Source: Kiritimatiellia bacterium (GTDB taxonomy: Bacteria > Verrucomicrobiota > Kiritimatiellia > RFP12 > UBA1067). From it: 5,267 nt of DNA. The translations under genes were made by a program, and so were the position numbers. The stretch covers positions 1 through 5,267 of the forward strand of contig JAFPDR010000201.1 of assembly GCA_017389885.1 (NCBI GenBank), written 5' to 3'. Under the pieces are notes generated by a model. It was not told where the DNA came from. It did no database searches and saw nothing but the letters and a program-made list of their open reading frames with translations. Numbering within the stretch: the first letter of the stretch is position 1; each line of letters starts with the position of its first letter. This document shows, in pieces, positions 1-5,267 of the stretch.

Positions 1-815
1 GAGAAGCCGCTCTCCGCACCTGCGCCTTTGGCGAAGCCGGCGACGGCAGCCGCCCAGCTCGAGATCGGCGCGATGATGCAGATGGGCGCGGCCGTCGCAT
101 CGATGAGGTACGCGAGCTTGGCGCGCGAGACCCTCTTCGCGTCCGTGACCGGACGCATCACGCTGCCGACGGTGAGGCAGTTGAAGTAGTCGTCGACGAA
201 GATGAGCATGCCGAGTATTATCGTCGCGACCTGTGCGCCGATCCTCGACTTGATGTGCGTCTGCGCCCACCTTCCGAAGGCCGCCGACGCGCCGGTCTTG
301 TTCATCATCGCGACGAGCGAGCCGAGGAGGACGAGGAAGAACAGTATGCCGATGTTGTATCCGTCCGCTATCGAGCCGATGAAGCCGTCCTTCACGACGT
401 GCGTCATCGTCCCCTCGAGGGAGAATCCCGAGTAGAGGAGTCCGCCGGAGACAATTCCGATGAAGAGCGACGAGTACACCTCCTTCGTGATCAGCGCGAG
501 GAAGATCGCGAGGAGCGGCGGGAAGATGGCCCACCACGTGCCGAAGAAGCGGTTCTCGGTGCGGATCGTCTCGAGGGCCTTGGCCTCGTTCGCCTTGAAC
601 TGCTTGTCCTTCTGGACGTTGTCGGCGTACGCGTCGATGTACGACTTCGCGCCCTTCACGTCGTCCGCGTCCGCGACAACGGCGAGGTTGTACGCGGTCG
701 TTGCGTCGTCTACAGATACGGAAACGGGATACGCCGGCGTTTCCGCCGGCGCATCGCCATCCGCGAACGCGAACGACGCGGACAGAACCGCGGCCGCGAT
801 CAGGATGTTCTTCAT
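1..815 (-). CDS. nhaC: NhaC-family Na+/H+ (or amino acid) antiporter with N-terminal signal peptide, C-terminus cut by window edge
   Basis: Predicted inner-membrane secondary transporter of the NhaC antiporter family, which exchanges Na+ (in some members other ions or amino acids) for H+. From ATG at 815 the frame stays open to base 1, giving 271 complete residues without the C-terminal half. Residues 1-18 are a Sec signal peptide (MKNILIAAAVLSASFAFA), followed by about 70 hydrophilic residues. The membrane domain begins near residue 93 (WWAIFPPLLAIFLALITKE). Family hallmarks follow: GILFFLVLLGSLVAMMNKTG near 156, FVDDYFNCLTVGSVMRPVTD near 206 with the acidic pair D208/D209, and SRAKLAYLIDATAAP near 230. 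It starts 28 nt after the beta-barrel gene stops, so it is probably the last visible gene of that operon. The ribosome site is weak (GGGGA about 9 nt upstream). The family call is firm. The transported substrate is not determinable here; the neighbouring amino acid ABC genes leave an amino acid exchanger possible. Confidence 0.88.
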   Translation of the reverse strand, partial: MKNILIAAAVLSASFAFADGDAPAETPAYPVSVSVDDATTAYNLAVVADADDVKGAKSYIDAYADNVQKDKQFKANEAKALETIRTENRFFGTWWAIFPPLLAIFLALITKEVYSSLFIGIVSGGLLYSGFSLEGTMTHVVKDGFIGSIADGYNIGILFFLVLLGSLVAMMNKTGASAAFGRWAQTHIKSRIGAQVATIILGMLIFVDDYFNCLTVGSVMRPVTDAKRVSRAKLAYLIDATAAPICIIAPISSWAAAVAGFAKGAGAESGF

Positions 816-843
816 GTCTTTGTCCCCGTCTTTAGGTCAGATA

Positions 844-1749
844 TCAGAACGCGAAGCTGACGGAGACTCCGCCGTAGAGGAGTCCGTCGTGCGAACCGTG
901 CCTGCTGTCGACCGAGTAGGAGTCCCATCCCGGGCAGTGGCGCACGCGGTGGTCGAGCTTGTAGAGGTAGTTGAGGTTCGCCCCGAGCGAGATGTTGTCG
1001 GTGAGCGCGTAGCTCAGCGCGATGCCGTTGTCCCAGCCGCCGAACACGGTGTCGGTAAGCGCGCCGCCGGAGATGTACTTGGCGTACTCCGAGGTGTAGA
1101 GCGTCGTCTTGGAGGTGAGCTTGAGCGAGAGCTGCTCCGTGAGCTCGAAGGAGCGGGAGAGCGCGAAGTCGATCATGAACGCCTCGTCGGGCTTGTTGTT
1201 GTGGCAGTACTCCCAGAAGAACTTGATGCTCGGGACGACGAACTCGTTGTCGTACTCGGCGCCAAGAGTCCAGAATTTCTGGGAAGCCCATCCGCAGCGC
1301 GGGTAGGTGTACCAGAGGTGGGACGCCGTGAGGTTCACCGGCCCGATGGAGTTGCCGTAGACGATCTCGTAGTCGAACTCGCCGATTCCGCCGAACTGCT
1401 TGCCGCCGTTGCCGCGCTTGCGCGAGCTGTGGCGCTTGTTGAGCTCCTGGCTGGCCCAGACGTCGGCCGCGATCCATCCGAACTTCTCGGGGAGGTTAAG
1501 CTGCATCCAGACGTCGTACTGCGCGACGGGCGTGTCGGAGAAGATGCGGTTGTGGGAGACGTAGGCCGACTTGACGTCGAGCTGGAGCGCGACCTCGAAC
1601 AGCTTGGACTCCTCCTCGTTCTCCGACTCCTCCGCCTCGGCCGCCTCGGCCTTCGCGGACTCGTTCTGCGCGGGCTTATCCTCGGCCTGCGCCGTGAACA
1701 CGGCTGCCGTGGCGGCGACTGCGCCAAGCATGACCATCAGTTTTTTCAT
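844..1749 (-). CDS. Outer-membrane beta-barrel protein with acidic N-terminal segment
   Basis: Predicted outer-membrane barrel of 301 residues, function unassigned. A Sec signal peptide covers residues 1-22, with an AQA cleavage site before EDKP. Residues 23-49 are a very acidic, low-complexity Ala/Glu stretch, probably a periplasmic tail. From about residue 50 to the end, short alternating amphipathic strands rich in Tyr, Trp and Phe dominate (e.g. FEVALQLDVKSAYVS, YDVWMQLNLP, GIALSYALTDNISLGANL), ending in GGVSVSFAF. The terminal Phe after alternating residues is the usual signal for barrel insertion. Start chosen at ATG 1749 because AAGGAG lies 9 nt upstream and the signal peptide begins there; the upstream frame extension lacks both. 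Three cysteines (C152, C182, C272) are unusual for a barrel. It resembles small conserved barrel families such as the Gcw_chp/TorF-like proteins, but I cannot confirm that. It lies 37 nt behind the ABC ATPase gene, which suggests a solute channel for the same system. Confidence 0.82.
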   Translation of the reverse strand: MKKLMVMLGAVAATAAVFTAQAEDKPAQNESAKAEAAEAEESENEEESKLFEVALQLDVKSAYVSHNRIFSDTPVAQYDVWMQLNLPEKFGWIAADVWASQELNKRHSSRKRGNGGKQFGGIGEFDYEIVYGNSIGPVNLTASHLWYTYPRCGWASQKFWTLGAEYDNEFVVPSIKFFWEYCHNNKPDEAFMIDFALSRSFELTEQLSLKLTSKTTLYTSEYAKYISGGALTDTVFGGWDNGIALSYALTDNISLGANLNYLYKLDHRVRHCPGWDSYSVDSRHGSHDGLLYGGVSVSFAF

Positions 1750-1758
1750 GTGTGTTTT

Positions 1759-1764
1759 CTCCTT
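1759..1764 (-). promoter_or_regulatory. Ribosome binding site of the beta-barrel gene
   Basis: AAGGAG on the minus strand, 9 nt before ATG 1749. It sits in an A-rich leader (AAAAAGGAGAAAAC) that is identical over 14 nt to the leader of the lipoprotein gene at 4960-4965. It fixes the start at 1749 against the longer open frame beginning at 1833. Confidence 0.85.
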
Positions 1765-1786
1765 TTTGGGTTTTCGGGAAATCAGT

Positions 1787-2647
1787 TCACTTCGCCTGCC
1801 CGACTCCGGCGAGCAGTTCCTTGAGCCGCGCAAGCTCCTCCTCGGAGACCTCGCGGTCCTCGAGAATGCCGAAGAGCTCGGACTTGACCTTGTCGCGGAA
1901 TCCTGTGCCGACGCGCACCTTTCCGAGGAACTCGCCGAGGCGTCCGTCGTGCTCCTTGTCGAATATGTCCGCCGGGGTCCCCTCCGCGGCGATCCTGCCC
2001 CCCTCGAGGAACAGGACGCGCGTGGCGACGTCGTGCGCGAAGCGCATCTCGTGCGTGACGACGACCATCGTCATGCCGTGCTTCGCGAGGTCCTTCATCA
2101 CGTCGAGCACCTCGCCAACCATCTCGGGGTCTAGCGCGGAAGTCGGCTCGTCGAAGAGCATCACCTTCGGCTCCATCGCGAGCGAGCGCACGATCGCGAC
2201 GCGCTGCTTCTGCCCGCCGGAGAGCTGCTGCGGATACGCCTTCGCCTTGTCCTCAAGCCCGACGAGCCTCAGCAGCTCCATCGCCTTCTTCTCGGCGTCC
2301 GCGGCGGATGCGCCGCGCACGAGCTTCGGGGCGAGCGTTATGTTGTCGAGGATCGTCAGGTGCGGGAAGAGGTTGAAGTGCTGGAAGACCATGCCCATCT
2401 CGCTGCGGACGCGGTTCTTCGTCTTGTCGTCCGCGCTGACGATGTCGATCCCGTCGAAGATTATCGAGCCCTCCGTCGGCTGCTCCAGGAGGTTCATGCA
2501 CCGGAGGAACGTCGACTTGCCGCCGCCGGACGGGCCTATCATCACCACGACCTCGCCCTTGCGGATCTCGGTCGAGAGTCCCTTCAGCACCTCGAGCTTG
2601 CCAAAGCTCTTCTTGAGGTTTTCTATCTTGAGCAGTGTTTCAGACAT
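1787..2647 (-). CDS. glnQ: Polar amino acid ABC transporter ATP-binding protein, GlnQ/HisP type, with C-terminal extension
   Basis: Cytoplasmic ATPase (286 residues) that powers the adjacent permease by ATP binding and hydrolysis as a dimer. All motifs are intact: Walker [10 protein letters not shown] at 38-46, Q-loop Gln89 in [10 protein letters not shown], signature LSGGQ at 142-146, Walker B VMLFDE at 162-167 with catalytic E167, D-loop SALD, and switch His199 in VVVTHE. The [13 protein letters not shown] stretch and overall pattern are typical of the polar amino acid uptake subfamily. GlnQ-type proteins usually end around 240-250 residues, just after the EFL-like segment. Here about 45 further residues follow from 242, charged and probably helical ([20 protein letters not shown]). 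ATG 2647 opens the canonical [16 protein letters not shown] start, but no good Shine-Dalgarno precedes it; an octamer repeat occupies the 42-nt gap after the permease stop. Amino acid specificity cannot be read from the sequence. Confidence 0.95.
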   Translation of the reverse strand: MSETLLKIENLKKSFGKLEVLKGLSTEIRKGEVVVMIGPSGGGKSTFLRCMNLLEQPTEGSIIFDGIDIVSADDKTKNRVRSEMGMVFQHFNLFPHLTILDNITLAPKLVRGASAADAEKKAMELLRLVGLEDKAKAYPQQLSGGQKQRVAIVRSLAMEPKVMLFDEPTSALDPEMVGEVLDVMKDLAKHGMTMVVVTHEMRFAHDVATRVLFLEGGRIAAEGTPADIFDKEHDGRLGEFLGKVRVGTGFRDKVKSELFGILEDREVSEEELARLKELLAGVGQAK

Positions 2648-2662
2648 GGCGATTCACGAAAT

Positions 2663-2693
2663 CTTTCAACTTTTCAACTTTTGAACTTTTCAA
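2663..2693 (-). repeat. TTGAAAAG octamer repeat, about four copies, in the permease-ATPase junction
   Basis: On the minus strand four head-to-tail units read TTGAAAAG, TTCAAAAG, TTGAAAAG and TTGAAAG: one has a G-to-C change and the last is one base short. The first unit contains the TGA stop of the permease fusion gene (2690-2692); the others fill most of the gap before the ATPase ATG at 2647. The A/T-rich repeat stands out sharply from the GC-rich genes on both sides. It may be replication slippage, or a purine-rich unstructured leader that helps ribosomes load where no proper Shine-Dalgarno is visible. The role is inferred; the repeat itself is directly visible. Confidence 0.85.
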
Positions 2694-4198
2694 CTGTCAT
2701 TGTGCACCGGATCGGCCCCGGTGTTCCTGAGATGGCGCTCGAGCTTGCCGAGGAGCCATGTGAACGTCATCACGAGAATGAGGTATATCGCCGCGACCGT
2801 GAGGTACGGGAGGTACACGGAGTACGTCTGCGAGCGGATTATGTCTCCGCCCTTCGCGAGGTCGATGAGCGCGATGTAGCCGACGATGGACGTGTCCTTC
2901 ATGAGGACGATGAACTCGTTTCCGAGCGCGGGGAGGACGTTCCTCACCGCCTGCGGGAGGATGATCTTGAGCATCGCGCGCCAGTAGCTCAGGCCAAGCG
3001 CGCGCCCCGCCTCCATCTGCCCCGGGTCGATCGAGACGATGCCCGCGCGCACGATCTCCGCCTGGTACGCGCCGGAGTTGATGCCGAACGCGAGGATCGC
3101 GATGAGCACCTTCGAGTCGACGGACCTCAGGATTATGTAGTAGGTGATAAGGAGCTGCACCACCATCGGCGTGCCGCGGATGATCGTGAGGTACACCTTT
3201 GCGACCGCGTTCAGGACCGGGAAGTACCCGTACTTGTCGTGGCTCGAGCGTATCACCGCGACGAGGAAGCCGATGAAGAGCCCGAGGAGGATCGCGAAAA
3301 GCGCGACCTCGAGCGTGATGCCGAGTCCGTTGATCAGGTACATCGCGCGCGACGAGCCGTCCCCGGCCTTCTTCAGGAAGCACAGGTAGAAGTCGTCGCT
3401 GATCGACTGCCAGGCCTTCGCGAACCACGACGGCTCTGCGCCGGACGCGGCGGCGGCTTCGCCCGCGTCGGACGTCTCCTTGAGGCTGTCGGCCTCCGCG
3501 GTGTAGTCCGCGACCCACTTCTCGAGGCGCCCGTCGGCCTTCGCCGCGGCGATCGTCTCGTTTACGGCCTTCAGCAGCTCGGCGTTGCCCTTCGCGACCG
3601 CGACGGCGTAGGATTCGGACGAGAGGAAGTCGGATATCGCAAGCCTCTCCTCGCCCTTGACGCAGTTCTTCGCGGGATCGATGTCCGCGACCACGAACGC
3701 GCAGCGCCCGGCGAGCATCGCCGCGCACGCCTCGGGCGTGGACTTGAAGCGCTCCGGCTCCTGCTTGAGGTTCTCGAGCACGTACGCGTCGCTCGTCGTG
3801 CCGGACTGCACGCCGACCTTGCGGCCCCTGAGCTGGTCGACGCCGGTGTACGGCTCCTCGTTCCTGTAGATGACGACGATTCCGGTCGTGACGTACGGAA
3901 CGGAGAAGTCGACGTTCTTCTTCCTGTCTTCGGTGACGGTTATCCCGGCGGCGGCGAGGTCTGCCTTGCCCGAGGTTACCGCCGGGATGACCGAGTCGAA
4001 GTCCATGTTCTCGGCGCGGAACTCCCTGCCGAGCCTCTCGGCGACGGCGCGGCATATCTCCACGTCTATGCCCGCGATCTCCTGCCCGCGCAGGAACTCG
4101 TACGGAGGGAACGTAGCCTCCGTCGCCATCGTCAGCGTCTCGCCGGCCGCAGCGCAGAGCGCCGCGGCAAGCGAAAGCGCCAATGCAAAGTGTTTCAT
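2690..4198 (-). CDS. Fused amino acid-binding domain and ABC permease (HisM/GlnP type)
   Basis: One uninterrupted reading frame joins a periplasmic binding domain to an inner-membrane permease (502 residues from ATG 4198). Residues 1-18 are a signal peptide (MKHFALALSLAAALCAAA), not a lipobox. Residues about 20-242 form a family 3 solute-binding domain: ATFPPYEF near 28, ITVTEDRKKNVDFS with R92 as likely carboxylate-binding Arg, GTTS near 133, and ADIDPAKN near 171 with a likely amine-contacting Asp. A hydrophilic Ala/Ser/Glu linker spans about 243-257. The permease domain (about 287-490) has roughly five hydrophobic segments, the IIRGTPMVVQL signature near 339, and an EAA loop (EAGRALGLSYWRAMLK) near 396 that docks on the ATPase. 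It follows the lipoprotein gene by 17 nt and precedes the ATPase gene by 42 nt. GTG at 4207 is an alternative start, with AAGG 6 nt upstream, adding Met-Ala-Arg. Similar fusions are known in Gram-positive GlnPQ systems. As the only permease here, it probably forms a homodimer. Confidence 0.94.
   Translation of the reverse strand: MKHFALALSLAAALCAAAGETLTMATEATFPPYEFLRGQEIAGIDVEICRAVAERLGREFRAENMDFDSVIPAVTSGKADLAAAGITVTEDRKKNVDFSVPYVTTGIVVIYRNEEPYTGVDQLRGRKVGVQSGTTSDAYVLENLKQEPERFKSTPEACAAMLAGRCAFVVADIDPAKNCVKGEERLAISDFLSSESYAVAVAKGNAELLKAVNETIAAAKADGRLEKWVADYTAEADSLKETSDAGEAAAASGAEPSWFAKAWQSISDDFYLCFLKKAGDGSSRAMYLINGLGITLEVALFAILLGLFIGFLVAVIRSSHDKYGYFPVLNAVAKVYLTIIRGTPMVVQLLITYYIILRSVDSKVLIAILAFGINSGAYQAEIVRAGIVSIDPGQMEAGRALGLSYWRAMLKIILPQAVRNVLPALGNEFIVLMKDTSIVGYIALIDLAKGGDIIRSQTYSVYLPYLTVAAIYLILVMTFTWLLGKLERHLRNTGADPVHNDS
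4081..4123 (-). repeat. Paralogue-shared block, copy in the fusion gene
   Basis: This 43-nt block matches 4827-4869 in the lipoprotein gene at 41 of 43 positions (differences at 4085/4831 and 4100/4846, both synonymous). It encodes the conserved start of the binding domain, TEATFPPYEFLRGQ. Identity is much higher than expected from the roughly 70% protein identity of the two domains, which suggests strong purifying selection on a recent duplication, or gene conversion. Confidence 0.9.
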
Positions 4199-4215
4199 CC
4201 TCGCCACCGCGGACC

Positions 4216-4953
4216 TTACTTCTCTTTAAGCTTGTCGGACTCCTCGGTGAACTCCTTCACCCACTTTTCGAGGCGTCCGTCTGCCTTGATCTCGGCGATC
4301 GTCTCGTTGATCGTCTTGAGCAGGTCGGGCTGGCCCTTCTTGATGGCGATCGCGTACTCTTCGGACGTGATGAAGTCGGATATCGCGAGCGTGTCCTCGC
4401 CCTTCACGCAGTTCTTCGCGGGGTCGATGTCCGCAATCACGAACTCGACGCGACCCGCCTTGAGCGCGGCGACGGCCTCGGCCGGGGACTTGGTGCGCTC
4501 GGGCTCCTGCTTGAGCTCGTCGGTGACGAACGTCTCGCTCGTCGTGCCGCCCTGCACGCCGATCTTCTTGCCCTTGAGCTGGTCCTTGTCCTTGAACGGA
4601 TTGTCCTTCTTGTAGACGACGACGATGCCGGTCTTCACGTAGGGGATGGAGAAGTCGACGTTCTTCTTGCGGTCCTCGGTTACGGTGATGCCGGCGGCGG
4701 CGAGGTCGGCCTTGCCGGAGATCACGGCCGGGATCACGGAATCGAAGTCGACCGTCTCGCAGTGGAAGTTCTTGCCGAGCTTCTGCGCGACGGCGCGGCA
4801 TATCTCGACGTCAATGCCGACGATTTCCTGTCCGCGCAGGAACTCATACGGAGGGAACGTAGCCTCCGTGATCATCTTCACCGTATCGGATTCCTTCTGT
4901 GCGCATCCGCAGATCACGGACGCGGCGAGAGCGACAATTGCGAGTTTTTTCAC
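4216..4953 (-). CDS. Lipoprotein polar amino acid-binding protein (family 3 solute-binding protein)
   Basis: Periplasmic receptor that captures an amino acid or similar polar solute and hands it to the ABC permease; 245 residues, the usual length. The N-terminus MKKLAIVALAASVICGC ends in a plausible lipobox (I-C-G-C, lipidated C17), so it is probably membrane-tethered. Conserved features: ATFPPYEF near 31, ITVTEDRKKNVDFSIPY near 89 with likely ligand-carboxylate Arg95, GTTS near 136, and IADIDPAKN near 173 with Asp175 a likely amine contact. It has no permease domain and stops at TAA 4216-4218, 17 nt before the fusion gene. The start is GTG 4953: AAGGAG lies 6 nt upstream and the signal sequence begins there, while the open frame back to 5064 would run through the promoter. 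By hand alignment it is about 70% identical to the binding domain of the next gene, so the two are tandem duplicates. It is the first gene after the promoter. The substrate is unknown. Confidence 0.94.
   Translation of the reverse strand: MKKLAIVALAASVICGCAQKESDTVKMITEATFPPYEFLRGQEIVGIDVEICRAVAQKLGKNFHCETVDFDSVIPAVISGKADLAAAGITVTEDRKKNVDFSIPYVKTGIVVVYKKDNPFKDKDQLKGKKIGVQGGTTSETFVTDELKQEPERTKSPAEAVAALKAGRVEFVIADIDPAKNCVKGEDTLAISDFITSEEYAIAIKKGQPDLLKTINETIAEIKADGRLEKWVKEFTEESDKLKEK
4827..4869 (-). repeat. Paralogue-shared block, copy in the lipoprotein gene
   Basis: Partner of 4081-4123, with 41 of 43 identical bases. It lies in direct orientation about 746 bases from the other copy and in the same position within the encoded domain, as expected from a tandem duplication of the binding-protein gene. 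Confidence 0.9.
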
Positions 4954-4959
4954 AGTTTT

Positions 4960-4965
4960 CTCCTT
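4960..4965 (-). promoter_or_regulatory. Ribosome binding site deciding a GTG start
   Basis: AAGGAG on the minus strand, 6 nt before GTG 4953. No ATG is available at a suitable distance, so this site decides the GTG start of the lipoprotein gene. The surrounding AAAAAGGAGAAAAC matches the beta-barrel gene leader exactly. Confidence 0.88.
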
Positions 4966-4978
4966 TTTAATGTTTAAG

Positions 4979-5007
4979 ATTATACCAAAATTCTCGTTCG
5001 CTGTGCG
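4979..5007 (-). promoter_or_regulatory. Extended -10 sigma70-type promoter of the transport operon
   Basis: A perfect TATAAT (4979-4984) is preceded by TGG, giving the extended -10 form TGnTATAAT. Seventeen bases upstream, CGCACA (5002-5007) matches the -35 consensus TTGACA at only three positions (ACA), which an extended -10 can compensate. Transcription would begin near 4972, leaving a leader of about 20 nt that is essentially the ribosome site, so there is little room for a riboswitch or attenuator. It is the only convincing promoter in the window and is placed to drive all five genes to its left. No operator palindrome is evident next to it. Confidence 0.8.
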
Positions 5008-5046
5008 AAAAAACGCAACAGGCCAGTCGGCTGCGCGGCTCGTTGC
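5008..5046 (-). terminator. Probable intrinsic terminator of the upstream gene
   Basis: On the minus strand GCAACGAGCC (5037-5046) and GGCCTGTTGC (5015-5024) can pair as a 10-bp stem with one G-U pair and one A-C mismatch, around a 12-nt loop. After one G comes a run of six T (5008-5013). The stem is imperfect but the layout is that of a rho-independent terminator. It lies about 70 nt after the stop of the right-hand partial gene and directly before the transport promoter, so it would separate the two units. Confidence 0.6.
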
Positions 5047-5067
5047 TTGCCGCGAACCGACCAACCC

Positions 5068-5110
5068 GCACCCGGGGTGCGCTTCGCCGGGCGCGAGTGC
5101 TTTCGGGTGC
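5068..5110. other. Inverted repeat in the intergenic region
   Basis: A 7-base perfect inverted repeat (GCACCCG at 5068-5074, CGGGTGC at 5104-5110) encloses 29 bases that contain a smaller GCGC...GCGC pair (5079-5082 and 5091-5094). It begins just downstream of the partial gene's stop codon. It could be a 3'-end stabilising hairpin or part of a bipartite terminator with 5008-5046. There is no T-run of its own. In GC-rich DNA such pairing can arise by chance. Confidence 0.35.
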
Positions 5111-5116
5111 CGGCGG

Positions 5117-5267
5117 TCACTCGCCGGTGGAGACGGCCAGGAAATCGGCCAGGACCTCGGCGTAGGCGGACTTGTCGGGCGGACCGAACATCACGCTCTT
5201 TCCGAGCGCGCCCGGGAGCGGGATCTCCTCCGAGCCGGAGGAGAGGGCCCATGCGTCAAGCCCCCTC
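5117..5267 (-). CDS. C-terminal end of an unidentified protein
   Basis: The last 49 codons of a minus-strand gene that continues beyond the right edge, ending with TGA at 5117-5119. The visible peptide begins RGLDAWALSSGSEEIPLPGA and ends EVLADFLAVSTGE. Third codon positions are almost all G or C, like the certain genes of this window, and no competing frame shows this, so it is probably real coding sequence. I do not recognise the family; the tail looks like a short amphipathic helix (YAEVLADFLAV). It is co-oriented with the transport genes, but the terminator and promoter between them suggest a separate transcription unit. A different minus-strand frame is open from 5252 to 4980, but it runs through the terminator and promoter and has poor composition. 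Confidence 0.6.
   Translation of the reverse strand, partial: RGLDAWALSSGSEEIPLPGALGKSVMFGPPDKSAYAEVLADFLAVSTGE

Noticed and set aside
460..1824. 454-codon open frame on the plus strand
   Set aside because: It is antisense to the NhaC-type and barrel genes, which have signal peptides and family motifs. Its product is low-complexity Val/Glu/Arg.
1750..1833. Upstream extension of the barrel protein by 28 residues
   Set aside because: It overlaps the end of the ATPase gene and would bury the signal peptide. AAGGAG sits correctly for ATG 1749.
2690..4198. Binding-permease fusion as an assembly or frameshift artefact
   Set aside because: The frame is continuous through a plausible Ala/Ser/Glu linker with no duplicated or truncated motif, and both domains are complete.
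2360..4615. 751-codon open frame on the plus strand
   Set aside because: It runs antisense to three well-supported genes. Its product is charged, Arg/Glu/Asp-rich and lacks domains; long antisense frames are expected opposite GC-rich codons.
4954..5064. Upstream extension of the lipoprotein by 37 residues
   Set aside because: It would translate through the terminator, promoter and ribosome site and hide the lipoprotein signal sequence.
5110..5127. CCGGCG/CGCCGG hairpin across the stop codon of the right-hand gene as a terminator
   Set aside because: Only 6 bp, with no T-run following and overlapping the coding end; probably chance pairing in GC-rich sequence.
4980..5252. 90-codon minus-strand frame at the right edge
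   Set aside because: Arg/Pro/Gly-rich shadow product that runs through the terminator and promoter; the frame ending at 5117 has far better codon periodicity.
1..5267. Search for tRNA, rRNA, CRISPR array, insertion sequence or phage signatures
   Set aside because: No spaced repeats, transposase-like frames, terminal inverted repeats or RNA-gene signatures were seen; the only tandem repeat is the octamer at 2663-2693.

Overview
The window is GC-rich DNA, with mostly G or C at third codon positions, from a diderm (Gram-negative) bacterium. An outer-membrane beta-barrel protein with a C-terminal Phe and a lipoprotein-type solute-binding protein support this. I cannot name the organism. The style (signal peptide in front of an NhaC-type antiporter, A-rich leaders before AAGGAG ribosome sites) fits an uncultured Verrucomicrobiota/Kiritimatiellota/Lentisphaerota-like lineage, but that is only an impression.

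Every supported gene lies on the minus strand, so transcription runs from right to left. At the right edge (5117-5267) is the last 49 codons of an unidentified gene. It is followed by a probable intrinsic terminator (5008-5046) and then by a strong extended -10 promoter (TATAAT at 4979-4984). This promoter appears to drive a five-gene run: a lipoprotein amino-acid-binding protein (4216-4953); a fusion of a second, about 70% identical, binding domain to a polar amino acid ABC permease (2690-4198); a GlnQ-like ATPase with a C-terminal extension (1787-2647); an outer-membrane beta-barrel protein (844-1749); and an NhaC-family antiporter with an N-terminal signal peptide and periplasmic region, cut by the left edge (1-815). 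Gaps are 17, 42, 37 and 28 nt. No stretch longer than about 165 bases lacks a gene.

Read together, the run looks like a trans-envelope uptake unit for polar amino acids or related compounds. It would comprise an outer-membrane barrel, a tethered free binding protein, a permease carrying its own binding domain, an ATPase, and an ion- or amino-acid-coupled secondary transporter. Each family is known. The combination, the tandem duplication of the binding protein and a TTGAAAAG octamer repeat before the ATPase gene are the points worth a second look. No RNA genes, CRISPR arrays, insertion sequences or phage genes were seen.
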